A DNA stretch of 64,000 nt from Cheilinus undulatus (Eukaryota; Chordata; Actinopteri; Labriformes; Labridae). Shown here in pieces: positions 1 through 12,245 of the stretch. The notes below the pieces were generated by a model. It was not told where the DNA came from, searched no databases, and was given only the letters and a program-made list of their open reading frames with translations. The stretch spans positions 28,525,157 to 28,589,156 of the forward strand of contig NC_054875.1 in assembly GCF_018320785.1 (NCBI RefSeq), written 5' to 3'. The translations under genes were made by a program, and so were the position numbers. How positions within the stretch are numbered: the first letter of the stretch is position 1; the number at the start of each line of letters is the position of its first letter.

Positions 1-1114
1 CACTTGAAAATACATAGAAGCACTTAAAATACATAAGAACTTTTGTGAATTTCAGTGAACAAAAAAATTACCATGTTGCACGCTCTTCTTCAGCACAGGG
101 TTTAAATGGATACAACTGGGGTTTGGAAGTATTCAAGTGTTAATTCTAACCTGCCTTACTGCTTATATTTGATGAGTGGAAAGCACCACACATTGATTTG
201 CATTTTCTTTTGCAGATATTCTTTCAGAGGAATTCAACTAAACTTTTACTGGTCTCATCTTAGTGACATTATTTTATAAGCTCTGTATAAACATTTAAAA
301 TGTTTTTTTCCTGAAATGTAGTTCCAGTTGCAAGCATTTGTCAAAATACTAATTTAATGTTCATCCATCTTGTCCTTAACTTTCAGCTCTATTCACCGTG
401 CTCTAATCTTTCATCAAATAATTGTATATTGCCTTCACACATTAAATAGGGGGAGTTAAAGTAAAACTTCCCCTATCTTATCATGCTGTTGAGCATATTT
501 GTGTTACAGTCATCTGCTGCTCAAAATTGCTCATTTGCATCAACAGACACAGATGTGAATCACATGCTTGTTCCCACTAATGCTGCTGTTGACTTTTGTA
601 TAGGTGTTGTATGCAGATGATGTCATATCGAATCCATCCTTTCAGGTTAAAACTGTAACTGTTCAATTTGTTGTTTATTTGTTTGTGTAGTTGTTTTTAT
701 GGGGGGAGGGGGTAATAAATAAATTATGTGAAGCAAAATGTTTTACTCTTTTTTTCTCAAATAACTAAAAATATATGTGATGATCCACAAACCACACTAT
801 ATGAAACAATGAGGAGTCATCATCATTAGGAATCTTTTCTCCCTTTTATTCCAAAGAATAACCCAATCCAGAGAACTCAAGGAAAGTTGTTCATAAAAGA
901 CCGACTTCAAGTGAACATAAACACAGAGCTCTATTTATGGGACAGACTGTTTCCATTTTAGTTTACAAAAAATACATCTGAAAGAAAAACACACTCAGCA
1001 GAAGAGGCTCAGATTAGACTTTGTGGGAAACATATTGTCTTTTTTGACTCTGGAAACTTTACTTCAGAGTAAGTTAGTATTTATTGAACCACCTCATGCA
1101 AAGCTATTTATACA
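1..1114. other. Intergenic, no gene recognised
   Basis: AT-rich sequence with frequent stops in all frames. I see no coding exon with a recognisable domain and no clear element ends. It could hold the 3' untranslated end of a gene left of the window, but nothing decides this. Confidence 0.5.
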
Positions 1115-1115
1115 C

Positions 1116-1990
1116 AGTGCTGTACAAAATATTTCCCCCTTAATGATTTCCTTGTTGTTGTTGGTTTTTTTTTTTTTTTTGTTGTTGTTGTTTGTTTTTT
1201 TTTTTTGGTATATTGTAACACTAAAAATTTTCAGATCATTGAACAAATGTTACTATTAGACAAAGATAACCTGAATCAACACAAAATGCAGTTTTTAAAA
1301 AATGATTTAATTCAATGATAGAATAGAGAGAGAAGAGAAAGACATCCAGACCTATCTGGCTCTGTGTGAAAAAGTAATTGCCCCTAAACCTAACAACTGG
1401 TTGTGCCACCCTTGGCAGCAATACTGCCAACAAGCATTTGTATTAACTAGCAATGAGTCTTTCACATCATTGTGGAGGAATTTCTGCCCACTCTTCTTTG
1501 CAGAATTGTTTTAATTCAGCCACATTGGGGGGTTTTCTGAGCATGAACTGCCCATTTAAGGTCAAACCACAGCATCTCAGTTGGGTTTAAATCTGGACTT
1601 TGACTTGGCCACTCAAAAAAATCTTAATTTTGTTTTTTAGAGCCATTCAGAGGTGGACTTGCTGGTATGTTTCAGGTCACTGTCCTGCTGCATAACCCAA
1701 GAGTGCCTGAGCTTGAGGGCTGGACGTTGGCCTTCAGGATTTGCTTGTAGACAGCAGAATTCAATGTTCCATCAATCACAGCACGTGGTCCAGGTCCTGA
1801 AGCAGCAAAGAAGCCCCAGACCATCACACTGCCACCACCATATTTGACTGTTAGTAAGATGTTCTTTTGATGAAATGCTGTGTTAGTATTACACCAGATG
1901 CAACAGGATGCCCACCTTCAAAGAGTTCAACTTTTGTCTCATTAGTCCACAAAATATTTTCCCAAAAGTCTTGGGGATCACCTTTTTATT
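1116..1990 (-). mobile_element. Tc1/mariner transposon remnant
   Basis: Read on the minus strand, the stretch near 1801-1850 encodes YGGGSVMVWGFFAA, the hallmark block of Tc1-family DDE transposases (usually GGGSVMVWGCF). Sequence from about 1380 to 1970 follows the same transposase backwards with stops and frameshifts. The left end near 1116 (CAGTGCTGTACAAAATATTT) resembles a Tc1-type terminal repeat. No matching right end was found before the T-rich run at about 1990, so the copy seems truncated. It is not functional. Class is confident; the exact family was not determined. Confidence 0.8.
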
Positions 1991-3473
1991 GCAATTAATT
2001 TTTTTTTACAGCTCGAGATTTTGAAGTTAAAATAGCACAATGCTAAAAAGATCTTACTTTCAAACTTGTAACCTCCTACAAACAGGCCCCTACTCTAGGT
2101 ACAATGTCATTTTTCAGATGTCTATGAGCTTTTATATGTCATTTTTTCAAAAACTATTCTCAGTTATACTGAGCTTAAGTTTATGTTAAACCTTAGGTAA
2201 CTGATCTGAGTACCAGTGCTGGGATAAAGACCCTGCTAGCATTCAGAATGAATCCTATGAATCCCATGGAGAGAATATGAAGAATACATTTCAAAAATGT
2301 GTTTTTTCTTTGTGACTCTTGTTAATGGTTCATTCTGCAAGTAATTTGTAAATTTGAGTCTAGAACAGTAAGTAATATGATCCCAGTAATTGTCTCCTTC
2401 ACTGAGAAGCCTGAGAATCTGACCCAGCTTTAACAGTCAGATGAGGATCACTACAGGCTAAGAGCAGCTTAGCATTTAGGTTATATGTGGGCCTCCTGTC
2501 ACTCATACTGACTTTTCCCTACACAGCACAGACTTACTAACCAACCATTTATAAAGATGCTGAAGTATTCCAAACATCTCCTGGTTACTGATGCAAATGG
2601 GCATAGAGGTTCACTGTTAAGTCCTGCAGGCCAAGAGGCTTTTCTCTCTGGTCCCTCACGTGTGGGTGAAAGTATCATGGAGAGAACACAAGTAGCTCGA
2701 CTTTGGGTTTTAGGCTGATTATGGGGCTCAGGCAGTTGGGGAACAGGGGCATTATGATGGAGAAATGTTTTTCCAGAGGGGAACTGTGAGGGTCCTTTGG
2801 GCCAGTGGTTCTCAACTGAAGGGTTGGGACTTAAAAATGGGTCTCAGAGCAGTTTTCACTTTAAGAATTCAGCACCTGATGTCTGAGCATCCATGTAGCA
2901 AACCATCGGCTTCATTTCATTTTAAAGGGGGTGAATATTTATACAGCCATTTATATCACAATACATATTTTTAATTTATATTACTTGTAGGAATCTATGG
3001 TACTTTCCCTTTGACATTAAAGAGGGTTTTTGTAATTTATATTGGCCATGACTGATTTATAAGACATATTAAAAGGCTCAAACATCCAAGGGGAGAATAG
3101 TTTTTATAGGTACTGTATAAACAAATACTAATAAGTTGTTTAAGTCACTCATATATCTAGGACCCTGGCCTGGAAATAAGTTCATATTGTCCAGGTGATG
3201 CAACAAAAAAATACTTCTTAAGTAGGTTAGATAACAAGTGGAACAAGCTGTCAAGTAATAACATAGATAGCATCTTTAAATGTCCATCTATGACCTCAAA
3301 CTTATCTTTGTTTATAAGAAAAAGAAGGAGATGTTCCCCCACAGTGAAATACACACAGCCCTATTGTGTTCATTTAGATTATTGAAGGGGGTAATGTAAT
3401 ATAGCAAATAATGTAATAATGTAATGTAATAATACTTCTGGATTCTCATATTGCTGTACTAATTTTGTTGGTG
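1991..3473. other. Intergenic with a hAT-like end at 2804
   Basis: No gene recognised. From about 2804 the sequence CAGTGGTTCTCAACTGAAGG matches the end motif of the element at 3482-4556 and of a fragment at 41338, so a short hAT-like nonautonomous fragment begins here. The rest is unassigned AT-rich DNA. Confidence 0.45.
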
Positions 3474-3481
3474 GATTAGAT

Positions 3482-4556
3482 AGGGGTTCTCAAGCTTTTC
3501 AGCCTGTGACCCCCAAAATAAAGGTGCCAGAAACCAGGGACCCCCTCTGTACCTGAAGGTTGTTAAACACAGCTATGCACATTCAAGAATAGTCATGTGT
3601 TACACAAGGCCACCCATAAGGAAGTATAAAGGGGAGAGCTTTCTGGAGCCCAGCCAAACTGGGGGCCCATGGAGGTCAACAAAATCATGGTTTATTGTAA
3701 AGTTAAGCTGTGATATCCATACCTGGAAAAGAACACTTTTATCAATAACAAAAATCTCTCTTTTTTAAAATCATTTGCGTAGTATATAGCCTCCTTTAAA
3801 ATGAAATCTATTAAAATAAATAAATAAATAAATAAAATGTGTTAAAAAAGAAAAAAAATGGGTTGATGATGGCAAAAAAATGGTGGAAAAGGTGGTAAAA
3901 TTCATCCTTTAAAGTAACAGAAATGGGTTAGAAGTGGCAAAAATTATAAAGAATGGCAAAAGAAAGCAGAAAAAAGGCAAAAATGGGTTACAGTAGCAAA
4001 ACGGGGCATAAATAGTGGTAAAAGAGAATTTAAAAAGTGGCTGAAAAGGCTTTAAATTGGCAAAAAAATGGGTGGAAATCTGTTGAAATGGGAAGAAAAA
4101 TTGATACAAACTGGCAAAACAGTGCTGAGAAAGAAAAAAATGGGCAGATATTGGCGGAAATCGGACAAACTGGCAAAAATGGGCATATCAGATAGTGAAA
4201 TGTGGTTAAAATGGGAAAAATTGGGCATTAAAAGTGGCAAAATTGGGTTAATAGTGGCAATTATGGGTCAACAGAGGCAACATTTGTCTTTTGTGACAAG
4301 AATTGGTCTAGAAGTGCAAAAAACAGGCAGAAAAAAGTGGTAGAAGAGGGATTGAAATGGCAAAAATAAGTTAAATGGCAAAAATGATGAAAACTGGTTA
4401 AAATTTGACATAACTGCTGGAAAACTGGCAACAGTGGAATTCAAAAAATATTCTTTTTTTTGTTTGTTTGTTTTGTTTTTTTAAGGAATCTGGACACCCT
4501 CTCTTAGTGTCTTGCAGCCCTCAATGGGGTCCTGACCCCAAGGTTGAGAACCACTG
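3482..4556. mobile_element. hAT-like nonautonomous element carrying a minisatellite
   Basis: The left end reads AGGGGTTCTCAAGCTTTTCA. The right end, read on the other strand, is CAGTGGTTCTCAACCTTGGG, giving imperfect terminal inverted repeats sharing GGTTCTCAA. The flanks gattagat (3474-3481) and gatcagag (4557-4564) agree at 6 of 8 bases, as an aged 8-bp hAT target duplication would. There is no transposase frame. About 600 bp of the interior (3840-4440) is a degenerate satellite built on ggcaaaaatggg and similar words. Confidence 0.65.
3840..4440 (+). repeat. Degenerate ggcaaaaatggg minisatellite
   Basis: Repeated words such as GGCAAAAATGGG, TTAAAAGTGGCAAAA and TGGCAAAA occur every 10-25 bases on one strand. 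The short open frames here are low-complexity by-products. Related sequence occurs at about 6430-6620, and in reverse at 11105-11285. Confidence 0.75.
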
Positions 4557-4564
4557 GATCAGAG

Positions 4565-5360
4565 GATCTTTTACAGACTGTTATTTTCATCCCTAAAAGT
4601 AATTTCAAAAGTGAATAAATCAGTAGACTTACCTGGTTGAAGGTCAAGGGCACTTACACTTTAAAAGTGAGCAATGCTGCCATCTTGTGGCCATTTGATA
4701 CACCTTAAGGGCACAAAATAATTCAAACAAGGGTCTATGAAGCAAGTGAGCTCTGTATTTGAAGAAGTGATGACACCCTAGGCCATTATGCACTTTTCCC
4801 ACCTCATTATTTTAGAGGGAGATTGTAGGAAAGCCGCTGCTTTAAGATTTTTTTTCCTCATGCAGGATTATGTCATGTTTTACATTGTTCACAACTAAAT
4901 CTGAAGGGATTCATTAGTTTTCATCTACTTTTATTTGGACCCATCACCACCAAACGACTTAGTCTGTCATCGGCCCATTGTTTTGATCTAATGGGGTTAT
5001 GGCTGAAAGATTGGATAAAATCTTCAAAATGGTTTGTTTGAAAGAAATACAGACTCCAAAAAGTTTTTTTTTTCTTCTAGGTGATAATGATTGTTATAAT
5101 TATAGTAACAATGTCAATACTGTTATGTTAGTTGCATGTTATAAAGTCTAATGGTGTGTTTTTAACAAGAACATTAATGAATACCCTCGCTAGGATGAGT
5201 TTCTAGTGTGTTTTAAAACTGAAGCATCAGTAGGGAATGTGTAAGCTGACATTGTCAATGAATAAACACTGTGTGTGACAGAGACAAACACTTGCAGGTG
5301 ATTAATCGGAATGTATCTGATAGTAAAAGTAACTAGATCAAAATTGCAATTTCAGCCGAA
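4565..5360. other. Intergenic, nothing recognised
   Basis: Unassigned AT-rich DNA. No conserved coding block, terminal repeat or RNA gene is visible. Confidence 0.4.
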
Positions 5361-5368
5361 ATTGCACG

Positions 5369-7731
5369 GGGATGCTGAGAGCTGAAAATGTCATAAAAAT
5401 TGGTGAAAATAGCCATAAAGCACAAAAATACCTGAAAATACCGTAAAATTGATGAAAATAGCATAAAAATAGCTGAAAGTAGCCTTAAAAAAGTGAAATT
5501 AGCCTAGGAAGAGCTGAAAGTAGCTTCAAAATAGCTGAAAATAGCACCAAAAAGATCAAAATAGCCTAAAAATAGCTGAAAGTAGCCTAGAAATAGCTGT
5601 AAGTAGCCTAAAAATAGCTAACAGTAGCCTAAAAATAGCTAACAGTAGCCTAAAAATAGCTAACAGTAGCTTAAAAACGCTCTGAGTAAAAATGTTGAAA
5701 ATAGCCATAAAGCACAAAAATTGCTGAAAATACCATAAAATTGCTGAAAGTAGCATAAAAATAGCTAAAAGTGGCCTAAAAAAGTGAAATTTGCCTATAA
5801 AGAGCTGAAAGTAGCCTCAAAATAGCTGAAAATGTCATAAAAATTGGTGAAAATAGCATAAAAATAGCTGAAAATAGCACCAAAAGGTCAAAATAGCCTA
5901 GAAATAGCTGAAATTAGCCCAGAAATAGCTGAAAGTAGCCTAAAAATAGCTAACAGTAGCTTGGAAAATGCTCTAAGTAGCCCAAAAATAGCTGAAAGTA
6001 GCATAAGGATATCTCAAAGTAGTCTAAGAATAGCTGAAAGTAGCAAAAGAATCACTCAAAGTAGCCTGAAATAGCTGAAAATAGCATTAAAATAGCTAAA
6101 AGTAGCCTAAAAATAGCCGATACTGGCCAAAAATGTTCTAAGATGACTATAAATAGCTAAAAGTAGCATAAGAATAGCTACAAGTAGCCTAAAATAGCTA
6201 AAAGGAGCTTAAAAATAGCTAAAAGTAGCATAAGAATGATTAAAGTAGTCTAAGAATAGCTGAAAGTAGCAAAATAGATGAAAGTAGCCAAAAATTGCCT
6301 TAAATAGCATAAAAATAGCTCAAAGTAGCATAAGAATAGCTCAAAGTAGCCTAAAATAGCTAGAAGTAGCATAGAATAGCTCAAAGTAGCCTAAAATAGC
6401 TGACAGTAGCATAAGAATACGTCAAAGTAGCCTTTAAAATGAAATGGGTTCAAAAGTAAGAAAAGGTGGTATTTAATGACAAAAGGTATCTTAAATTGGT
6501 TAAAAGTGGCAAAATGCTGAAACGGGCAAAAATAGGATATAGTGGCAAAAACAGGCAAAAAAGAGGAAGCAAGTGGTATTTAATTGCAACAGGTAGCTTC
6601 AATGGGTGAGAATGGCATCAAAAATGGTGAAAAGGAGCAACTATGGGAGCTATGTGGAGCTACATGTATGTGATTGTTAAGGGGAGTTCATCTATGTGTA
6701 TGTGTAGGGCTCCGAGGTTGCTATGGTGATCAAAGCCTGCATGACATCATTGTTTAATCAAGTCAAGGCTGAGATCAAAGCATAATTAGAAACACCTGTG
6801 ACAGCTTCTGTTAAAACTGCTCAGAAAACTGAGTTAAGTGGCCAGAACATGCACTCAAACAAAGTCAATTTAAGCTGCTGTTGTGAAAGCTAGCAGAAAA
6901 CCAAAAGTACCGTGAGAATCAGCAGAAGTTGGGGAACGCGGTGATACGTTTTTTTTTGTGTGGGAAGCAAAAAAATCATGCTTCAATCGTAAGTTAAAAA
7001 ATACGATTCTGAAAGCTCACAGTCAGGAATCTGTGTCCAAAATTGTATTGCTGCAGATGGAAGTGCTGACTGGTGTCAGTCACGCTTTGAAGATCACTGT
7101 GCCAAAACCGTTAATCCTGTTGACCTCAAATCTTTTTTTGTGAGCAAGAGGATACGTGTAGCTACGTTTTGCTGTTAAAATTATTTCTCTGGAGCCAATA
7201 TTTTTCTCAGGAGCGCAGTTTGTTCCCGAAGAGCTGCCTCTAAGCTTAACTTCTCTTTGCCACTCTGGCGGTGATGTCATCACTCTAAGTCTCACTCTAA
7301 AACGTCTGAGAGAGCCAAAATCTTGAAAAAGTTTGATCAGCAAAAAGCATAGTAGTTGAAAAAGTTATGAGCAGTAGAAAATAGTATTATAGCTCGCAAA
7401 ACTCTGCATAAGCAGCTGAAGAGTATGATAGTAAAATAGTGAAAATAGCCCAAGGAGTGCCAAAGTTATGAGCAGTGGAAAAAAGTGCAAATTTGTGAAA
7501 ATTTTGCCATCTGTTTAACAAAGTTAAATATTTTAAAAATTATAAAAGTTAGAAATGAGAAAAGTCATAGCAGTCGAATGGCGGAGAAACTGAATTTTTT
7601 TGAAGTTTAAACGGTGTCAATACGACAAAGTATGAAGGAGGAGATAGCTGGCACGGAGGAAGAATAATAATAAAGTTCAAAATGGCCGACGTGGATATCA
7701 ATAGTGTTGATGCTTACTCGGCATCCCCACT
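5369..7731. mobile_element. Candidate TIR element enclosing a 21-bp satellite
   Basis: The left edge starts GGGGATGCTGAG (5369-5380) and the right edge ends CTCGGCATCCCC (about 7720-7731). These are inverted copies with one mismatch, enclosing about 2.36 kb. The interior has a long satellite (about 5390-6430), a ggcaaaaa-rich stretch (6430-6620) and about 1 kb of non-repetitive DNA without a convincing gene. No transposase is visible and no clear target duplication was seen, so the element is a proposal based on matching ends. Confidence 0.4.
5390..6430 (+). repeat. 21-bp A-tract satellite array
   Basis: Tandem units close to CTAAAAATAGCTGAAAGTAGC (21 bp) run for about 1.04 kb, roughly 50 diverged copies. 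Three near-identical units lie at about 5600-5670. Each unit has two A-runs spaced close to one helical turn. There is no spacer/repeat alternation, so this is a satellite and not a CRISPR array. The short ORFs it creates are repeat translations. Confidence 0.85.
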
Positions 7732-7744
7732 AATGAACAAAATA

Positions 7745-8060
7745 GGAGTGGTGCTCATAAATTGTTTTCATAAACAGAACAGGTGTGTCCACTGATTAGT
7801 TCATTTTGTCCTGCCAAGTGTTACACCTGTCTTTGTTACTGTTTCGTTTCCTGATGTTTGACGATGTTCCCCGTCAGATAAACAAAACCATCATAGCTGT
7901 GTAAAGTCCGACATATTTGCCCATTTCTCATGAATCTTTCCCCGGTTTGGAATATTTAAAGCCAATTGCTACAAGCCTGATTTTTCTCGCCAGATTTGAA
8001 TTTAAAATAAAAACAGGGCCTCTCCTGACCAAAGTGAGGCCCTAAGTAGACCCTGGTATG
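7745..8060. repeat. Unclassified block, copy 1 (pair at 11910)
   Basis: This block and 11910-12245 share long similar stretches in the same orientation and order, for example AAACAGAACAGGTGTGTCCA, TTTCCTGATGTTTGA, ACAAAACCATCATGGCTG-like sequence, GGTTTGGAATATTTAA and GAGGCCCTAAG. No protein domain is visible. It is either a transposon family or part of a local duplication. Confidence 0.55.
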
Positions 8061-8677
8061 AGGACCCCAGATATGACAACATCCTACACGCTGTGCATGG
8101 TCTTGGTATAGGGAGGAGCAGGCCTGAATTTAAAAAAAGAACCTACCAAAAAAATTCAAAATTAAAAAGCCAGGAGAGAGATTTAAGTATTTTGAGGTGA
8201 TTTAAAAGGCCATACTGAGCTTTCCTGTCAGAGGGGCAGTTGTTAAACTGCTATATTACAGTTTGGTCCGACATCTGCGACTTCAGATACCTTTGATGAA
8301 AAAATTAAAGAATGAAATCGGGAAAATTATGATCCTGTAGGAGAATGGATTAAGGTTGGATAACAATAAACATTTTATCAGACATAAAAAGTGGTTAATG
8401 TCACATCCCCTGGTTGAGCTAGTTAAATTACAATTTTTTTCCTTTCATGTTCCTGTCTAGTCATTTCCTGTTTTATTTTGTATGCTTACCTTGTGTCGCT
8501 TTTAACATCAATTCCTTCCTGTCCGTCCCTACCTGTTCCCCCGTGTCTGTAATCACCCCACGTGTTTCACCTGCTTTGATTGTCTGAGTAGCTACACCTG
8601 GTGATCCTCGCCTGGTTGTCTTCCCTCTTCTTGTGTATTTACATATACTATTCACTCCCTTCCCTCTGTGTGAGATT

Positions 8678-9343
8678 GGCTGTTTTCCAATTGGCCTACC
8701 GCATACTCCTCCGAAATGCAGTATGCAGTATATATTACGCAATGTGTACGGCATTCAACAGTAGCATGCAGTATGAATGCCAGTCGGATGTTATCGTGTA
8801 GTATGCTTGGCCCGGTTTAGCTGGTTTCCAGTATACAGAAGTACGTCATACCCTGGTCAATATTAAACGAAGCACACATTGTTTCCCATCCATTTGCGTA
8901 CAGAGAAAATCCGGGAAGCATTTTTATTTGATTTTTTGGGGATTTTATAGCTGTTGTTTTTAGCTTAGCATGTTTAGTGCAGTGAAAGGACACACTTGAC
9001 AGCACCTTTCCGGCCGCTACAAGCCTTAACGGCAAAACAAAAACAACAGTGACCTTAATACAACTTATTTCGGTTTAGTACACTTTAAAAAGGTAAAGGT
9101 AAAAGGTAATGGCACTTTTTGTAACCGTCAGTTGCTCCGATGAAAGTTCTGCCGCTTTGCATTGTGGGTAACAGTAGGCAAGGCAGACTGGTCTGATGCA
9201 TACTGTGAAATTTTCCCGAATCAGTACGTCATCCGGGTATTTTTGGCATACTGCAACTTTCGCATTTGTTCGCATACTGCATATGACATTTTGGGCAAAT
9301 CAGTACACACTGCTAGTATAGTAGGCGAATTTGAAAACAGCAA
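8678..9343. mobile_element. MITE-like element with imperfect TIRs
   Basis: The left end GGCTGTTTTCCAATTGGCCT and the inverted right end (reading TTGCTGTTTTCAAATTCGCC on the other strand) are imperfect inverted repeats about 22 bp long. The inside carries inverted words such as CAGTATGC and GCATACTGC. The length of about 670 bp and lack of coding capacity fit a nonautonomous DNA transposon. Confidence 0.6.
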
Positions 9344-11104
9344 TGGTCTTTGTTCTACTTCAAGTGTGCATTACTTTTGAGCCTCTTTGTCCTGATAGAT
9401 CTCTCTTGTTTAGACCCAGTTTTGACCTTGGTTTTCTGAGTTTGCTTACCGTTTTGTACTTGTGCCTGTGACTACTTACCTCCTGTGTACTGAACATTGC
9501 CTCCATTAAACAGATTTGCTTTTACCTGTGTCTGCATGCGGATCCTTTGTCTGGCATTTCGTGACAGTCAAAGGTTAGATATTTTTCCAAAACAAAACAA
9601 AAAATTGTGTCTACATCATACAGTGATGTAACAGGCAGCATGAAACAGTGATATGATCTGCTGAAAATAGTCACCAACATCAGATAGAGGATCAGCATTT
9701 TTTCTTTTAGCTTTTTATATCTCTGAGGAGAAATGGCTGTTTCTCATTTAACAGATTCCTCCATGTAATCTTATATGATTTAATGTTGACAGTAAAATCA
9801 AATAAATAAATAATACAGCTTTCAACTTTTCATTTTTGTTCCAAATTTGAGGACAAGTTGAAATTGCATTTGCAGAGTTTTTATCCTCTCAATCATGTCA
9901 CACTGATTCAAACAAGATAAACTGGCATGACGAGACATTGGGGAGAATGATGTTTGAACATTTGTGAGTTACGTGACATAAAACAGGTTGGCACAGATTT
10001 ATGCCCACAGGTTAGCGTTACCTGACAACAAGGAAGAATGTCCATTGTGTCTTCCTCCTTGTTGCTGAAATAGCCCAATGTGAAAGCAGTTGATTTAATA
10101 TCAGTCTCCCAAATATCATGATTTTTTAAATTTTAGGTCTTATGTGACACAGAATCCTACCATCAGTAGGATTATATGTGACAAGCTCTATATAAAAAGT
10201 TAGAATGTTACCATCTGTAACTGATTTTCCCATTAAGAGACCACTCCCATCCTCTCCTGCACTGCTTCGCCTCTGAGAGCTAGTGATGAGTCATGAGCAA
10301 AAGCTGCGGCTCTGAGAGCCGATGCTTTGTAGTGAATCAGAAGAGCCGGCTCCCAGTTTTTTTTCCTTTCACTGCTTAGCTCTCATAGCGCTCAGCCCCA
10401 GCTCTGGTCATAACTTTGTTTTGATTGGCCAGCATGGCGGCCATGCTGAAATTTTAAAATGTGATTTAAAATTATGCAATCAATTGCGATCATTCACAGA
10501 AATTCTGAGGTGAATTGCAATTGAAAATGTGATTCTTTTGGCAGCCCTAGTTTTTTCATTGATCTTATCAGGAGATTCCACAGTCTGATTATGTTTATAA
10601 AATGATGACTCTCTTCTGAACAAACTTAGTCACTGATTGGACACGCTATCAGCTCTGTCAAAGTTTTGCTCTGCTTGTGCTCAGGATGTACCGTGACTTC
10701 ACTGCCACACTCCCTTCCATTTCCATTTGTAGCTGCAGGAATGGACCATATCAATGAAAGGTCTGTATTGTCTTTATAAATTAATATCAAAGCACCCTTT
10801 TTAAAATTGAATTGCCTTTACACCTCTGTTCCATGTTCAACTGCTCCATTTCACAGAGTTAGTCTAATGACCCCTCAACAGTCACAGAGTGGGGGGTCTA
10901 AACAGCCCTGTAAGAGACTTGATTGAGCTTGAACACCAACATATTGGCATTGTATGCCAGTAAGGAAAAATGTCCACTCTGTCCTCCATATTGATAAAGT
11001 AGCCCAGTGTGAAAGTCAGTTTTTTAATAGTTCCCTTAATATCACTATCTTATTTCATTTTAGCTCCTATGTATAGAGTATGGTTGTGTAGACATGTCTT
11101 TTGT
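9344..11104. other. Intergenic with two related 130-bp blocks
   Basis: No gene recognised. About 9990-10150 and 10940-11070 resemble each other in the same orientation (shared words AATGTCCA, TAGCCCA, TGTGAAAG, AATATCA, ATTTTAG). Near 10290-10360 a GAGAGC/GAGCCGGCTC-rich piece looks like the end of another nonautonomous DNA element. Confidence 0.4.
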
Positions 11105-11285
11105 GCAATCTGCTACAAACAAATTCCCCCTTTTTGACCTTTCTTAACCTATCTTGCAGTTTTTGTCCATTTTTTGCCTCTTTTGACACATTTTTGCCCA
11201 CTTTTTAACTACTTTACCCTACTATTTTTTCCACTTTTCCATTTTGGCAATTTTTACCTTTTTTGCATTATTTTTCCCTTAAAGT
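11105..11285 (-). repeat. Reverse-orientation fragment of the ggcaaaaa satellite
   Basis: T-rich words TTTTTGCC, CACTTTTTAACTACTTT and CATTTTGGCAATTTTTACC are the complement of the minisatellite at 3840-4440. The open frame over this part is low complexity and not a gene. Confidence 0.6.
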
Positions 11286-11379
11286 TATTTCAGTTCCTTC
11301 TACCTTATTCTCTGGCACCCTGGCATCTGTGCAGTTCATGGCTCAGTAATGAAGTATGAAACTAGAATGGCCATCTGAG

Positions 11380-11660
11380 GCGGCAGACCCACGCCTAATG
11401 GCGCCACCGAGGAACTCACGCTCCCATTGATTACTATTCAAAATTTCGAAGTCCAAGAAAAACTGAAAGGATGCGCGGATCATCACCAAAATCTAATCTA
11501 TTCTTCCCTGTCACTATTCCAACATTCCCTGAAAGTTTGGTGAAGATCCGACTTTCCGCTCTGGAGTTATTGTGTACACATACAAACAAACAAACAAAGA
11601 CAGAAAGATACGGAACCCTTCACATAACCCCCTGCCAATTTCATCGGCATGGGTAATAAT
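11380..11660. repeat. Dispersed repeat similar to 26023-26227
   Basis: GATCATCACCAAAATCTAATC followed by TCTTCCCTGTCACTATTCC, then a run of acaaacaaacaaac, parallels the MITE at 26023-26227 (GATCACTCCCAAAATCTAATC, TTCTTCCTTATGCC). It looks like an old copy of a widespread short interspersed element. No coding function. Confidence 0.5.
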
Positions 11661-11909
11661 TAATGTAGTGACATGCACAGGTCCTGAAAGAGTCAAAGTG
11701 CAACTTAAAATGTTTAGTTTTACTTACACTTCTCCTCTGTGTGACAGGTGTGGTTGGCATGTGGCTATTTGAATGCAGTGCAGATATTTTTGACTATCGT
11801 TCGGCTGGTTCCCCAAGCTAGCTGTCATAGGTGTTGGATGATCACAAGACATTTGCTCATACTCACCTTCTCTCACATACAGCATGGCTGCAATATAGGC
11901 TGTCCAATT

Positions 11910-12245
11910 AGTTCCATAAACAGAACAGGTGTGTCCAATAATTGTTTCCCTTTGGTCTGCCAGGTGTCAGATGTTTTGATGGGTATGTTTTCAACCTGTC
12001 TTTGTCTGTGCTCTGAAACTATGAACTTCATTTCCTGATGTTTGAAGATTTCCCCAGTCAGACAAACAAAACCATCATGGCTGCGTTAAGTCCTTTATAA
12101 TTGCTCATGAATCTTCCATGAATTTAACCCTGGTTTGGAATATTTAATGCCAATTGCAACAAGCCAGATTTTTCTTGCCATATTTTCCTTTTCCTTGCAG
12201 TAAAAATGGCAAATCTTGGCCAATTCGAGGCCCTAAGCAGATTCT
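11910..12245. repeat. Unclassified block, copy 2 (pair at 7745)
   Basis: Direct-orientation partner of 7745-8060, with the same order of shared words ending in GAGGCCCTAAGCAGA. The copies are clearly diverged, with small indels and substitutions throughout. Confidence 0.55.

Noticed and set aside
4068-4343. 91-aa Lys/Gly-rich open frame
   Set aside because: Translation of the ggcaaaaatggg minisatellite.
5390-6430. CRISPR-like array
   Set aside because: Units are contiguous and diverged with no unique spacers, and the context is a eukaryotic genome; it is a satellite.
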